The notes under the pieces were generated by a model. The model did not search any database. It had not been told where the DNA came from and saw nothing but the letters and a program-made list of their open reading frames with translations. Positions 1-8,698 of a stretch of 64,000 bases of DNA are shown one piece after another. The stretch comes from OAS926 sp035503715 (GTDB lineage: Bacteria; Pseudomonadota; Alphaproteobacteria; Rhizobiales; Rhizobiaceae). The translations under genes were made by a program, and so were the position numbers. The first letter of the stretch is position 1, and each line of letters starts with the position of its first letter. The stretch is taken from the NCBI GenBank assembly GCA_035503715.1, contig DATJTE010000017.1, positions 53,893-117,892 on the forward strand. Reading direction: 5' to 3'.

Positions 1-242
1 ATGCGGCGGCGCATCAGGGGCAGTTCGCGCGGCGAGATGCGGGAGCGGTCCTTGCCGAAGATGTTGATCAGGCCGCGCGTCGGCTTGAGCGACATGAAGA
101 GCAGCCGGAGCAAAGTCGTCTTGCCCGCGCCGGAAGGGCCGGTGAGGAACTGGAATGAGCCATGCGGAATGTGGAAGGAGACATCGCGGAGGATTTCCGG
201 TCCCATCCCGTAGCGCAGGCCGACATTCTCGAAGCGGATCAA
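1..242 (-). CDS. ftsE: Cell division ATP-binding protein FtsE (N-terminal part, cut by window edge)
   Basis: About 80 N-terminal residues of an ABC ATPase are present on the minus strand. The Walker A motif GPSGAGKTT lies at residues 35-43 and is followed by the FtsE-typical LLRLLFMSLKPTRG segment and a DRSRISPRELPLMRR stretch. FtsE is the cytoplasmic nucleotide-binding partner of FtsX, which controls periplasmic peptidoglycan hydrolysis at the division site. I place the start at a TTG codon (complement of 240-242) because a GAGGA ribosome-binding sequence sits just upstream and the following residues (IRFENVGLRYG) match the usual N-terminus. The rest of the gene, and presumably ftsX, lie to the left of the window. 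Confidence 0.9.
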   Translation of the reverse strand, partial: MIRFENVGLRYGMGPEILRDVSFHIPHGSFQFLTGPSGAGKTTLLRLLFMSLKPTRGLINIFGKDRSRISPRELPLMRRR

Positions 243-439
243 CTTTGTCCTCGGGAGTTACGCAGCCGCGCCAGGGCCGTTCTGGCCGGCCATTCGTCGC
301 AAACGACCATGGTTCGGCATGGTTAACTGGCGGTTAATTTTGCCCTTCCGAGGGCCGTCCGGAGGCGGCCAGGTCGGGATTGATTAACCATTTTTATTTA
401 CCCCGGATCGCGGACCCAGGAAAAGGATCGCCGAGCCGT

Positions 440-1084
440 ATGGCCGAGGATCGCACCGCACGACCGGTTTCCGGCGAAATCATGGCCGGGCTCGACATGC
501 CGCTGCGCGAAAGGCCGCAGGTCGAGGACGTCATCGACGTCGAGTTCGAGACCGTCGGGCGGGACCATGTCCGCGCGCCTGAGATTGACGTCCCGGAACG
601 CGTCTCGATTGGCACCGCCGGGCGGGCGACGGCCGGGTTTGACGTTCTAACCGGGCACCGCGAACCCCCTCGCACCGGCACGGCAAAAGGCGGTCCGGCC
701 TTCTGGATTTTCGGCCTGACGGTCGCCGCCGGTGCCTTCTGGATTTCGGGCGGACACGCGCTCGTGCGGCAGGCAGACGCCGGCAGAGCGCCGGCGGACC
801 GCACGTTCACCATTGGCGACGTGTCGTCGCGCGTCGAGCGGGCCGGCGCCCGCATCGTGCTGTTCGTCGATGGCGCGGCCGTGAACGCCGGATCCGCACC
901 GGCAATGATGCCGCCGCTGGAGATCAGGGTGACCGCAGGGAATGGCGACGTCACCCGCTACAAACTGGGGACATCGCCGACCGAGATCGCGCCCGGCGCG
1001 CGTTTCAGCTTTTCCAGCCGTCTCGAAGCGCCTACAGACGGGGTGAAATCCGTCCAGGTCGACTTCAGAGACGAGGAAGCGTGA
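440..1084 (+). CDS. Hypothetical single-pass membrane protein between ftsE and hpt
   Basis: A 214-residue protein with an acidic, charged N-terminal half (about residues 1-85), one hydrophobic segment near residues 90-115 (FWIFGLTVAAGAFWISGG) and a C-terminal extracytoplasmic domain that looks like a small beta-sandwich. I do not recognise a family. In related rhizobia this position, divergent from ftsE, often carries a zinc-ribbon (MJ0042-type) membrane protein, but no CxxC pair is present here. I chose the ATG at 440, not 380, because the 380-439 stretch runs through AT-rich sequence and there is an AGGAAAAGGA before 440. Its TGA overlaps the hpt ATG (TGATG), which suggests translational coupling. 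Confidence 0.65.
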   Translation: MAEDRTARPVSGEIMAGLDMPLRERPQVEDVIDVEFETVGRDHVRAPEIDVPERVSIGTAGRATAGFDVLTGHREPPRTGTAKGGPAFWIFGLTVAAGAFWISGGHALVRQADAGRAPADRTFTIGDVSSRVERAGARIVLFVDGAAVNAGSAPAMMPPLEIRVTAGNGDVTRYKLGTSPTEIAPGARFSFSSRLEAPTDGVKSVQVDFRDEEA

Positions 1085-1626
1085 TGCCCGTCGTTCGCGG
1101 CAAAGACATAGAAGTCCTTTTCTCCGCCTCCACCATCGCCCGCCGCAACCTCGAACTCGCGAAAGAGATTGCGAGCCGCGAGTATCACGATCTGCTGGTG
1201 ATCTCGATCCTCAAGGGCTCGTTCATCTTCGCCGCCGACCTGATCCGCGCCATGCACGATGTCGGCCTGTCGCCGGAGGTCGAGTTCATTTTCATCTCGA
1301 GCTACGGCGCCGGCACGACCAGCGGCGAGGTGAGGGTGCTGCGCGACATCGACAATGAGGTCGCCGGCCGCGACGTGCTCCTGATCGACGACATATTGGA
1401 GTCGGGCAAGACGCTTTCCTATACGCGCGATCTCATGATGCAGCGTGGCGCCAAAAGCTGCTCCATCGCCGTGCTGCTCGACAAGCACACACGCCGGCAG
1501 ACCAAGCTCGACGCCGACTTCGTCGGTTTCGAATGTCCGGACTATTTCGTCGTCGGCTACGGCATGGATGTCGCGCACGCCTTCCGCGAACTGCCTTTCG
1601 TCGGCGTGGTCAAAGGCGACGCCTGA
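1084..1626 (+). CDS. hpt: Hypoxanthine phosphoribosyltransferase
   Basis: This 180-residue cytoplasmic type I phosphoribosyltransferase salvages hypoxanthine (and guanine) to IMP/GMP using PRPP. The PRPP-binding loop appears as VLLIDDILESGKTL near residues 100-113, and the ILKGSFIFAADL segment near 40-51 is typical of HPRTs. The length is normal for the family. The ATG at 1084 shares its A with the stop of the upstream membrane protein; a GTG at 1081 is an alternative first codon. A response-regulator gene follows 55 bp downstream in the same direction. Confidence 0.93.
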   Translation: MPVVRGKDIEVLFSASTIARRNLELAKEIASREYHDLLVISILKGSFIFAADLIRAMHDVGLSPEVEFIFISSYGAGTTSGEVRVLRDIDNEVAGRDVLLIDDILESGKTLSYTRDLMMQRGAKSCSIAVLLDKHTRRQTKLDADFVGFECPDYFVVGYGMDVAHAFRELPFVGVVKGDA

Positions 1627-1681
1627 TTCGTTAACGCCGGGCTTCACCGAAGCGAAAGAATTTCAGGCGCAGCCTCTTGCG

Positions 1682-2053
1682 ATGAAGAAGCTCCTGGTCG
1701 TCGAAGACGACGATTCCGTTCGTACCCTCGCCGCCCGCGCGCTAGAGCGCGCCGGCTATGCCGTCGATGTTGCGACGAATGGGAAAGCCGGCCTGGACAA
1801 GATCGAAGCGGCAGGCGGCCAGTACGACCTGATCATTTCCGACGTGCGCATGCCGGGCATGGACGGGATCGAGATGGCCAAGGCAGCGGCGCGATCCTAT
1901 CCCGACATCCGCATCCTGTTTGTCACCGGTTATGCTGATCAGCGCGAACGGGCCGCGGAACTGGACAGCGTCGTTGCCGGCGTCCTGCAGAAGCCATTCA
2001 CATTGGTCGAGATACGCGCCAGGGTCGACAGACTGCTCGTCGTCGCCGCTTAG
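1682..2053 (+). CDS. Single-domain response regulator (CpdR-like)
   Basis: A 123-residue stand-alone receiver domain with no output domain. The acidic pocket is E8-D9-D10, the phosphoacceptor is D54 (in SDVRMPGMDG), and the conserved switch residues appear as VTGY near 80 and QKPF near 105. Stand-alone receivers of this kind in alphaproteobacteria include CpdR, which controls polar localisation of ClpXP and hence CtrA proteolysis. The GYADQ/VLQKPF region fits that group, but the N-terminus differs from classical CpdR, so the assignment is only by resemblance. The stop codon is the first three bases of a repeat element. Confidence 0.8.
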   Translation: MKKLLVVEDDDSVRTLAARALERAGYAVDVATNGKAGLDKIEAAGGQYDLIISDVRMPGMDGIEMAKAAARSYPDIRILFVTGYADQRERAAELDSVVAGVLQKPFTLVEIRARVDRLLVVAA

Positions 2054-2170
2054 AGCGGTTCACTGTTTCTTCGAAACACTGATCCACTCTAAGTCATTGT
2101 TTTAGCGGCAAAACAGCGGGTTCCTGCTGTTATCCGGACGCAGAACCTTACGCGTCTGCTGGAATTGCTC
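2051..2170. repeat. Interspersed palindromic repeat, copy A
   Basis: Intergenic element closely related to the one at 22016-22139. It opens with an imperfect hairpin (2053-2089; 14 of 17 positions paired, core GTTTC-TTC-GAAAC) and ends with a conserved block running GGACGCAGAACC... to CTGGAATTGCTC. The preceding gene's TAG stop is the first three bases of the element. It lies between convergent genes and could act as a bidirectional terminator or RNA stabiliser. It resembles the short intergenic mosaic elements common in rhizobial genomes. No transposase is associated. Confidence 0.8.
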
Positions 2171-2181
2171 CAGGCGTCCGC

Positions 2182-4758
2182 TCAGCGAAGCTCCAGCAGC
2201 CGTTCGAGGTAATCGCGCTCCAGCGCCGGGCTCATGGCATTGCCGAGCCGCTTGCGGATCGCTTCGAGGATCTGCCGCGCGCGCTGCATGTCGATCTCGT
2301 CCGGCACCTTGGTGTCGCCGCCGTCGTCCGGCCCGTCTGTTGAGCGCGGCCGGCCGAGAGGATCGCGATCGGCATTCTGCTGCCTGCCGCCTTCCTGGCC
2401 GCCGCCCTGGTCGCCCTGCATGGCCTGCATCATCTGCTGCATCATGTCCTGGGCGCCACGGCGAAGCGCTTCCAGCGCGCGGCCCTGGTGGCCGACGGCG
2501 CGGTCGCCTTCGCCTTCGCCAAGCGCGCCCTCGGCGCTGCCCATCTCCTCGCCGGCCTCGCCAAAGCCTTCGCCCGGCTCGATGCCCAGCCCCTTCAGCG
2601 CTTCCATCAGCGCCTGCAAGTCGCCCTTCAAATCGCCTTGGCCTTGCTGCAATTGCTGCAGCGCCTCGGCGAATTCCTCGGGCGTCATGCCTTCGCCGGA
2701 CTCACCGTTCTCGCCTTCGCCGGACTCACCTTCCTGCTGCTCGCCATTCTCGCCACGCTGCCGTTCGCCGCGCTGCATCTGGTCGAGGCGGAAGGTCTCG
2801 TTCATCATTTCCTGCTGGCGCCGGAGAAGCTCGCCGAGCTTGTCCATCTGCTGGCGCATCTCGCTGTTCTCGCCATTTTCGCCGGGCTGCTGCTGGCGGC
2901 CCGCCTGCAGGTTGTTCATCATCTCCTGGAGCTGCGAGAGAAGCTCCTGCGCCTGCTCGCGGCTGCCGGACTTTGCCATCTCCTCGATCTGGTCGAGCAG
3001 CTTTTCGAGATCGCTCTGGCGTATTTCCTCGCCATTTTGCGGCATGTTTTGCGCCATGTTCGGATCGCGCGCGGCGCGTTCGGCGAATTCACGCAGGAAC
3101 TCGTTCATCGCCTGGCGCAGTTCCTTCATCAGGCGCTCGATCTCCTCGTCGGTCGCGCCATTTTCGAGCGCCTGCTTCAGCGCTTCCTGCGCCTGCCGGA
3201 GCCGCTTCTCGGCGGCCGAGAGATCGCCGTCCTCGATGCCGAGCGCGAGCTCCCACATGTAGTCGGCGACACCACGAAGGCTCTCCTCATCCTGCGCCGT
3301 CTTCAACTTGGTGCGGCCGGTCATGATGCCGAGATAGTGCGAGAGGTTCGGGATCGTGTCCTCGGCCCTCAGCGTGATCGCATCGATCAGATCGAGTACG
3401 CGCTGCTTCTGGTTGGTGTCTAGGCTGAAGATGCGGCGCTGCTCGACGACAGCCTTCGCGAGCGGATTGGAGAACGGCCGCTCGGGCATGATGAAGGTTT
3501 TCGTCTCGCTGACCGCCTCCTGACCGGCGTCGTCGACAACGCGCAAGGTCAGGTTCACTTTTTCGCCCGCCCAGACATGTTCGGTCAATTCGCGCGTCGA
3601 TTTGGCTGCGATCTCCTTGCCGCCGCGGCGCGGCAGCGACAGCGGCATGTCAGGCGCCTCATAGAGGGGCTTGGCGTCCTTCGCCCGCGGATCGGCGAGC
3701 TTGAATTCGGCCTTGGCGGATGCGGCGCCGTAATCATCGACGATCTCGTAGCGAAGCTCGAGCGCGCCGTTGACCGCGCGTTTCGGCTCGTCGGTGAAGC
3801 GGATCACCGGCGGATTGTCCGGGGTCACGGCGAAGGACCAGGCGTCGAGAACCGAGTCGCCCGACTTCAAGGTCAGCGTGCCTGCGGCGGCGAGCTTCGT
3901 GTTGAACTGAAGCGGCGCGCCGGCCGCCACGGGAGCGGCAGGCGCGGTTGCGTTCTGGCCAGCGACCGGCGCGTCGGTTGCGATCTCCCGCACCATGCCG
4001 CCTGCGTCCGTGAAGCTCAGCGTCTCGATGCCGGCCCCGCCGGTCACGCGCAGCGATACGTCGCTGCCTTCCGGCACGGTGTGGGTAGCGATGTCGCGAT
4101 TGGCTTCAGCGGTCAGGAACACCGGCGCCTTGCCGGTGTAAGCCGGCGGCGTCACCCACGCATCGACGCGCGGCGGCAGCACCTCGGCGCCCGCATGGGC
4201 GCGGAACGCATCGGTGACGCGGCCACCCAGCGGTCCGAACGAGAAGGCGAAAGCGGTGACAAAAAGAAGCGCGATGGCCGCGCGCAATCCCCAGGGGTCG
4301 CGCTCGGGCACCCGCGTGCGCGGCAGGTCGCCGCCAACCTGGGCAAGCTGTTCGGCCATACGGCGCTGATGCTCGCGCCAGAGTGCATCGGCAAAGGTGG
4401 AGCGGCGTCCGCTCGGGCGGTCGGACTGAACCTGCACCGGATTGTGGACGAGTTTGTTGGCGCGCTCGATGCGGGCGTCGATCTCCGCTGCGGTCGGTTT
4501 GCGGAAAAAGCGGAGCGGATAAAGCGAGGCAAGCGCGCCGATGGCGAGCAGCGCCAGGAGGCCGAGCCGCGCCAGGTCCGGCAATAGGCGGAAAGCGCCC
4601 AGCCACGACAGGCTGAGGAACAGGCCGGTGACGAGAATGAACGGCAAAGCGAGCGGCCAGAGCCGTTCGACGATGATCGCGGTTTGGATGACGATGCGCG
4701 TCCGGGCGAGCCGCCCGGCAAAATTCAGGCTCACAGTGTCGCTCGGCGATTGCGCCAT
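2182..4758 (-). CDS. TIGR02302/DUF4175 family membrane protein
   Basis: A large (858-residue) protein characteristic of alphaproteobacteria. It has two N-terminal transmembrane helices (about residues 30-80), a third near 165-185, and a beta-rich extracytoplasmic region (about 200-440) with PPAYTG and DDYG motifs. It then has a helical region and a long C-terminal low-complexity tail rich in Gln, Glu, Gly and Met (about 540-820), ending in an RQILEAIRKRLG segment. The family has no established biochemical role; an envelope function is inferred from topology. The ATG at 4758 has GGAAGG four bases upstream; an in-frame ATG at 4770 is the alternative. The gene follows lysA at a distance of about 130 bp. 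Confidence 0.85.
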   Translation of the reverse strand: MAQSPSDTVSLNFAGRLARTRIVIQTAIIVERLWPLALPFILVTGLFLSLSWLGAFRLLPDLARLGLLALLAIGALASLYPLRFFRKPTAAEIDARIERANKLVHNPVQVQSDRPSGRRSTFADALWREHQRRMAEQLAQVGGDLPRTRVPERDPWGLRAAIALLFVTAFAFSFGPLGGRVTDAFRAHAGAEVLPPRVDAWVTPPAYTGKAPVFLTAEANRDIATHTVPEGSDVSLRVTGGAGIETLSFTDAGGMVREIATDAPVAGQNATAPAAPVAAGAPLQFNTKLAAAGTLTLKSGDSVLDAWSFAVTPDNPPVIRFTDEPKRAVNGALELRYEIVDDYGAASAKAEFKLADPRAKDAKPLYEAPDMPLSLPRRGGKEIAAKSTRELTEHVWAGEKVNLTLRVVDDAGQEAVSETKTFIMPERPFSNPLAKAVVEQRRIFSLDTNQKQRVLDLIDAITLRAEDTIPNLSHYLGIMTGRTKLKTAQDEESLRGVADYMWELALGIEDGDLSAAEKRLRQAQEALKQALENGATDEEIERLMKELRQAMNEFLREFAERAARDPNMAQNMPQNGEEIRQSDLEKLLDQIEEMAKSGSREQAQELLSQLQEMMNNLQAGRQQQPGENGENSEMRQQMDKLGELLRRQQEMMNETFRLDQMQRGERQRGENGEQQEGESGEGENGESGEGMTPEEFAEALQQLQQGQGDLKGDLQALMEALKGLGIEPGEGFGEAGEEMGSAEGALGEGEGDRAVGHQGRALEALRRGAQDMMQQMMQAMQGDQGGGQEGGRQQNADRDPLGRPRSTDGPDDGGDTKVPDEIDMQRARQILEAIRKRLGNAMSPALERDYLERLLELR

Positions 4759-4886
4759 CGACCCTTCCATCAGCCGCGAACGCGCGGAATCATGCGGCGG
4801 CTGGCCAGGAATGATAACAAGAAACGCGGCAAAGGCGAGGCGACTGACACAATCGTGATAACGTTTGCGAACAATCGCAGACGTGG

Positions 4887-6155
4887 TCAGGCGAGCCAGT
4901 CCGGCATCGAATCCAGGCCGATCAGCTCATCATAGCCCGGCCTACGCCGCACAATATGGAAGCGGTCGCCATCGACCAGCACCTCAGGCACCAGCAAACG
5001 TGTGTTGTAAGTGCCTGCCTGGACGGCGCCATAGGCGCCGGCGGTGGACACAGCAAACAGGTCGCCCGCATTCATGCGCGGCAGGTCCCGGTCCATGGCG
5101 ATGAAGTCGCCGCTTTCGCAGACAGGCCCGACGACATCGACCACCATGCGCGGCGTGTCGGGCTGCGCTTCGATGACGGGCCGGATCTCGTGGAAGGCGT
5201 CATAAAGGGTGGGGCGGATGAGATCGTTCATCGCGACGTCGCCGATGATGAAGTTCTTCGCGTCGCCTTCCTTCACGTAGATCACCTCGCCGACGAGGAT
5301 GCCGGCATTGCCGGCGATCAGCCGGCCAGGCTCGAAGATCACCTTCACGCCGAGACTGGTCATATGCTTCTTCACGATCGCCGCATAGGCATCGGGAAGC
5401 GGCGGCGGGTTGTTGTCGGTGCGATAAGGGATGCCGAGGCCGCCGCCGAGATCGACGTGCTCGATCGCGTGGCCGTCGGCGCGCAACTGTCCGACCAGTT
5501 CAGCCAGCAGCGCGTATGCATCGCTGAACGGCTGCAGTTCGGTCAACTGGCTGCCGATATGCGTGTCGATACCGATGACCTTGATGCCGCGCAGGGTCGC
5601 TGCGCGCGCGTAGACATCGCGGGCGCGCTGCCAGGCTATGCCGAATTTGTTCTCGGCCATACCGGTCGAGATCTTCTTGTGCGTCTTGGCATCGACGTTG
5701 GGGTTGATGCGCAGCGAGATCGGCGCGGTCTTCCCTGCGGCCACCGCGCGTTGCGACAAGAGCTCCAGTTCCGGTTCGGATTCGACGTTGAAGCAGTGGA
5801 TGCCGGCCGAAAGGGCGAAGTCCATTTCGCTCGCCTTCTTGCCGACGCCGGAGAACACGATCCTGTCGGCCGGAATGCCGGCGGCCAGCGCACGGCGCAA
5901 TTCGCCTTCGGAGACCACATCCGCGCCCGCGCCAAGCTTGGCCAGCGTGCGCAGCACGGCCTGATTGGAGTTCGCCTTCATCGCATAGCAGACCATCGCG
6001 TCGAGTTCGGCGAAGGCTTCGGCGAAGACGCGATAATGGCGCGTCAGCGTGGCGGTCGAGTAGCAGTAGAACGGCGTGCCGACGGCTGCCGCGATCGCCG
6101 GCACGGGCACGTCCTCGGCATGCAGAACGCCGTCGCGGTATTCGAAATGGTTCAC
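4887..6155 (-). CDS. lysA: Diaminopimelate decarboxylase
   Basis: This 422-residue PLP enzyme catalyses the last step of lysine synthesis, meso-diaminopimelate to L-lysine plus CO2. Visible landmarks are the PLP lysine K60 in CYAMKANSN, the glycine-rich phosphate-binding DLGGGLGIPY near 240-250, EPGRLI near 290, and the CESGD motif with the active-site cysteine near 350. The length is standard. The start codon is GTG. The gene lies 16 bp downstream of a small lipoprotein gene and downstream of argH, so argH, lptM-like and lysA probably form one minus-strand transcript. The VDAAMND motif of the family reads GDVAMND here; the key Asp and Asn are kept. Confidence 0.96.
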   Translation of the reverse strand: MNHFEYRDGVLHAEDVPVPAIAAAVGTPFYCYSTATLTRHYRVFAEAFAELDAMVCYAMKANSNQAVLRTLAKLGAGADVVSEGELRRALAAGIPADRIVFSGVGKKASEMDFALSAGIHCFNVESEPELELLSQRAVAAGKTAPISLRINPNVDAKTHKKISTGMAENKFGIAWQRARDVYARAATLRGIKVIGIDTHIGSQLTELQPFSDAYALLAELVGQLRADGHAIEHVDLGGGLGIPYRTDNNPPPLPDAYAAIVKKHMTSLGVKVIFEPGRLIAGNAGILVGEVIYVKEGDAKNFIIGDVAMNDLIRPTLYDAFHEIRPVIEAQPDTPRMVVDVVGPVCESGDFIAMDRDLPRMNAGDLFAVSTAGAYGAVQAGTYNTRLLVPEVLVDGDRFHIVRRRPGYDELIGLDSMPDWLA

Positions 6156-6171
6156 GTGCGTGTCCGGAAAA

Positions 6172-6381
6172 TCAGTCGATCAGGCCGTCGAGGATGAATG
6201 GCTTGTCCTCAACCGGTTTTTCGGGTGCCGGCGGGACCGGTTCCTTGTTCCGCTGCGCTTCCTTGCGGGCGTCGAGTGCTGCCTGATAGGGCGTATCGAG
6301 CGGCGCCTTGCGGCCGCACGCCGTCACCGCGAGCGCCAGCGCCAGCAGAATTCCGAGCCTTGTCAGTTGCTTCGACGTCAT
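6172..6381 (-). CDS. LptM-like small lipoprotein
   Basis: A 69-residue protein with a classical lipoprotein signal: a positive N-terminus, a hydrophobic core and the lipobox LAVTAC, giving a lipidated Cys at residue 22, followed by GRKAPLDTP and a Pro/Glu-rich tail. This is the layout of LptM/YifL lipoproteins, which in enterobacteria lie next to the lysine/DAP gene dapF and assist maturation of the LptD translocon. Here the neighbour is lysA, the same kind of context. I use the ATG at 6381; a TTG at 6390 would add three residues. Function in this organism is inferred. Confidence 0.8.
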   Translation of the reverse strand: MTSKQLTRLGILLALALAVTACGRKAPLDTPYQAALDARKEAQRNKEPVPPAPEKPVEDKPFILDGLID

Positions 6382-6442
6382 CCCAGCCAATCCATTCGAC
6401 CCGCCGCTTGTAGCGGAACTTCAATCCGATTGCATCCCAAAC

Positions 6443-7843
6443 TCAGGCGGTCTTGAGGCGCTTTTTCCAATAGCGGATCTGGCGGCGCACTTCTTGCGGC
6501 GCGGTGCCGCCGAAGGAGGTGCGGCTCTTCACCGAGTTTTGCACCGAAAGCACGGAGAACACGTCCTCGGTCACCTTCGGATTGAGCGCCTGCAATTCCT
6601 CCAGCGACAGTTTTTCGAGCCCGACCTTTTTCGATTCCGCCAGTGCAACGGCGCGGCCGGTCACGTGGTGTGCCTCGCGGAATGGCAAGCCAGCCTCGCG
6701 CACGAGCCAATCGGCAAGGTCGGTCGCGATCGAATAGCCGGCGCCGGCCGCCTTCTTCATCGCGGCCTCGTTCACGGTCAGATCCGAGATCATGCCGGTC
6801 ATTGCCGCGATCATCAGGTCGAGCGTCTCGGCCGCATCGAAGACAGCTTCCTTGTCCTCCTGCATGTCCTTCGAATAGGAGAGCGGCAAACCCTTCATTA
6901 CGGTCAGCAGTCCGATCAGATGACCGTTCACGCGGCCGGTCTTGGCGCGGACCAGTTCGGCGGCGTCGGGGTTCCGCTTCTGCGGCATAATGGATGAGCC
7001 CGTCGAGAAGCTGTCGGACAGCCGCACGAAGGCGAATTGCGGCGTCGACCAGATGACGATCTCTTCCGCCAGCCGCGACAGATGCGTGCCGCAGATCGCG
7101 GCGAGCGCCATGAATTCCAGCGCGTAATCGCGGTCCGACACGCTGTCGATCGAGTTGCGCGTCGGCTCGCGGAAGCCGAGCGCCTTCGCGGTCTGCGCAC
7201 GGTCGATCGGAAAGCCTGTGCCGGCAAGGGCGGCGGCCCCAAGCGGGCTTTCGTCCATGCGCTCGATTGCGTCACGGGCGCGCGACAGGTCGCGGCCGAA
7301 CATTTCCACATAGGCCATGCAGTGATGGCCGAAGGTCACGGGCTGCGCCGCCTGCAGATGCGTGAAGCCAGGCATGACGGTTGCGGCGTGTTTCTCCGCC
7401 CTGTCGAGCAGCGCCTCGATCAGACCTTTCAGCGCCTCGGCGGTGCGCGACAGTTCGCGCTTCACCCAGAGGCGGAAATCAACGGCGACCTGGTCGTTGC
7501 GCGAGCGGGCGGTGTGCAGCCGGCCGGCCGCCGGGCCGATCAGCTCGGCCAGCCGCGATTCGACATTCATGTGAATGTCTTCGAGCCGGGTCGAAAAGGC
7601 GAATTTGCCGTCCTCGATCTCTCGCAGGATCGTGTTCAGTCCGTGAGCGATCTTCTGTTGATCTTCGGCCGAAATGATGCCGGTTTCCGCCAGCATCTGA
7701 GAATGGGCGAGCGAACCGCGAATGTCCTCCGCGTATAGTTTGCGATCGAAGCCGATGGAGGCGTTGATCGCTTCCATGATCGCGGCTGGACCTGAGGCGA
7801 AACGTCCGCCCCACATCTGGTTGCTGGCCTTTTTCTCGCTCAT
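6443..7843 (-). CDS. argH: Argininosuccinate lyase
   Basis: A 466-residue fumarase/aspartase-superfamily enzyme that splits argininosuccinate into arginine and fumarate. The signature GSSIMPQKRNP, with the catalytic serine in the flexible loop, is present around residue 280, along with HTARSRNDQV near 110 and TFGHH near 160. The ATG at 7843 begins MSEKKASNQMWGGRF, the conserved N-terminus. Upstream in-frame codons lead only into the divergent tlpA gene. Only 18 bp separate this start from the tlpA start, so each promoter must lie inside the other gene. Confidence 0.97.
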   Translation of the reverse strand: MSEKKASNQMWGGRFASGPAAIMEAINASIGFDRKLYAEDIRGSLAHSQMLAETGIISAEDQQKIAHGLNTILREIEDGKFAFSTRLEDIHMNVESRLAELIGPAAGRLHTARSRNDQVAVDFRLWVKRELSRTAEALKGLIEALLDRAEKHAATVMPGFTHLQAAQPVTFGHHCMAYVEMFGRDLSRARDAIERMDESPLGAAALAGTGFPIDRAQTAKALGFREPTRNSIDSVSDRDYALEFMALAAICGTHLSRLAEEIVIWSTPQFAFVRLSDSFSTGSSIMPQKRNPDAAELVRAKTGRVNGHLIGLLTVMKGLPLSYSKDMQEDKEAVFDAAETLDLMIAAMTGMISDLTVNEAAMKKAAGAGYSIATDLADWLVREAGLPFREAHHVTGRAVALAESKKVGLEKLSLEELQALNPKVTEDVFSVLSVQNSVKSRTSFGGTAPQEVRRQIRYWKKRLKTA

Positions 7844-7861
7844 CGTGCTACCGGCCTTGGA

Positions 7862-8536
7862 ATGTCGAAATTCAATCTTCCCGCCACAAGGCTGATCATT
7901 CTGGCGGCGGTCGCCGGAATGATCGCCGGCGGCGTCGCCGTATACGTGAGAGGTGGGCTTTCTGGCAATGACGGGCCGGAAGTGGCCGATATTTCCGGCC
8001 CGGACAAGGCCTGCGAGGCACGAGCCGAAATGGCCAAGGCGATCGCGGCGAAGGCGACCGGCGATGTCGCGGCACTGCTGCCGGCCGACCCGCCGCAATC
8101 GCTCGCGGCGCTGGCGTTCAACGGCCCCGACGCGAAACCCATGAGCCTCAAGGATTTCACGGGCCGCACGGTGCTGCTCAACCTCTGGGCAACATGGTGC
8201 GCTCCGTGCCGTGCCGAAATGCCCTCGCTCGACGCGCTCGAGCTCGAGATGGGCGGAGAGAGCTTCGAGGTGGTGGCGGTCAATATCGACACGGGCGACG
8301 ACACCAAACCGAAGAAATTCCTGGAGGAGACGGGTGTCGCGACGCTCGGCTATTATCGCGACGCGACGCTTGGGGTATTCAACGATCTCAAGAAACGCGG
8401 GCTGGCGCTCGGCCTACCCGTGACCTTGCTCATCGGGCCTGATGGCTGCCTTCTCGCCCACATGAACGGCCCGGCGGAATGGGCGGGCGAGGATGCCAGG
8501 CGGCTTGTCGAGGCGGCGCTCGGCAGCGAAAGCTAG
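7862..8536 (+). CDS. tlpA: Membrane-anchored thiol:disulfide oxidoreductase TlpA
   Basis: A 224-residue thioredoxin-like protein with an uncleaved N-terminal anchor (about residues 8-30) and a periplasmic thioredoxin domain. The active site WCAPC contributes C113 and C116. Two more cysteines (C51 and C196) correspond to the extra disulfide of Bradyrhizobium TlpA, which keeps the CuA centre of cytochrome aa3 oxidase reduced during assembly. The divergent neighbour argH is also found beside tlpA in Bradyrhizobium, which supports the call. The cis-Pro loop is visible as GLPVT near 184-188. A hairpin with a T-run follows the stop. Confidence 0.92.
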   Translation: MSKFNLPATRLIILAAVAGMIAGGVAVYVRGGLSGNDGPEVADISGPDKACEARAEMAKAIAAKATGDVAALLPADPPQSLAALAFNGPDAKPMSLKDFTGRTVLLNLWATWCAPCRAEMPSLDALELEMGGESFEVVAVNIDTGDDTKPKKFLEETGVATLGYYRDATLGVFNDLKKRGLALGLPVTLLIGPDGCLLAHMNGPAEWAGEDARRLVEAALGSES

Positions 8537-8541
8537 GCCGG

Positions 8542-8573
8542 ACGGCTTCTGGTCGGACCAGTAGGGCCGTTTT
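8542..8573 (+). terminator. Probable rho-independent terminator after tlpA
   Basis: Starting six bases after the tlpA stop, ACGGC pairs with GCCGT, and an inner CTGGT pairs with ACCAG across a small asymmetric internal loop. A run of four T follows, counting the last base of the stem. The position between tlpA and the next plus-strand gene supports a terminator, although the interrupted stem is weaker than a classical one. Confidence 0.6.
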
Positions 8574-8698
8574 GAGCCTGACCTTAGGTCGTGCTTAACC
8601 AAAGGGCCGATTGTTTTGCCGGCGCTCCGTGCCGCCGGGCCTTTCTTGAACCATTCGTTAAACGAACCCGCGCGAGGGTCGCCGCACGGGGAAGGCCT

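Noticed and set aside
2234..4587. Several long plus-strand frames opposite the DUF4175 gene
   Set aside because: The low-complexity Gln/Glu/Gly-rich coding region creates stop-free shadows; no ribosome-binding sites or recognisable domains are present.
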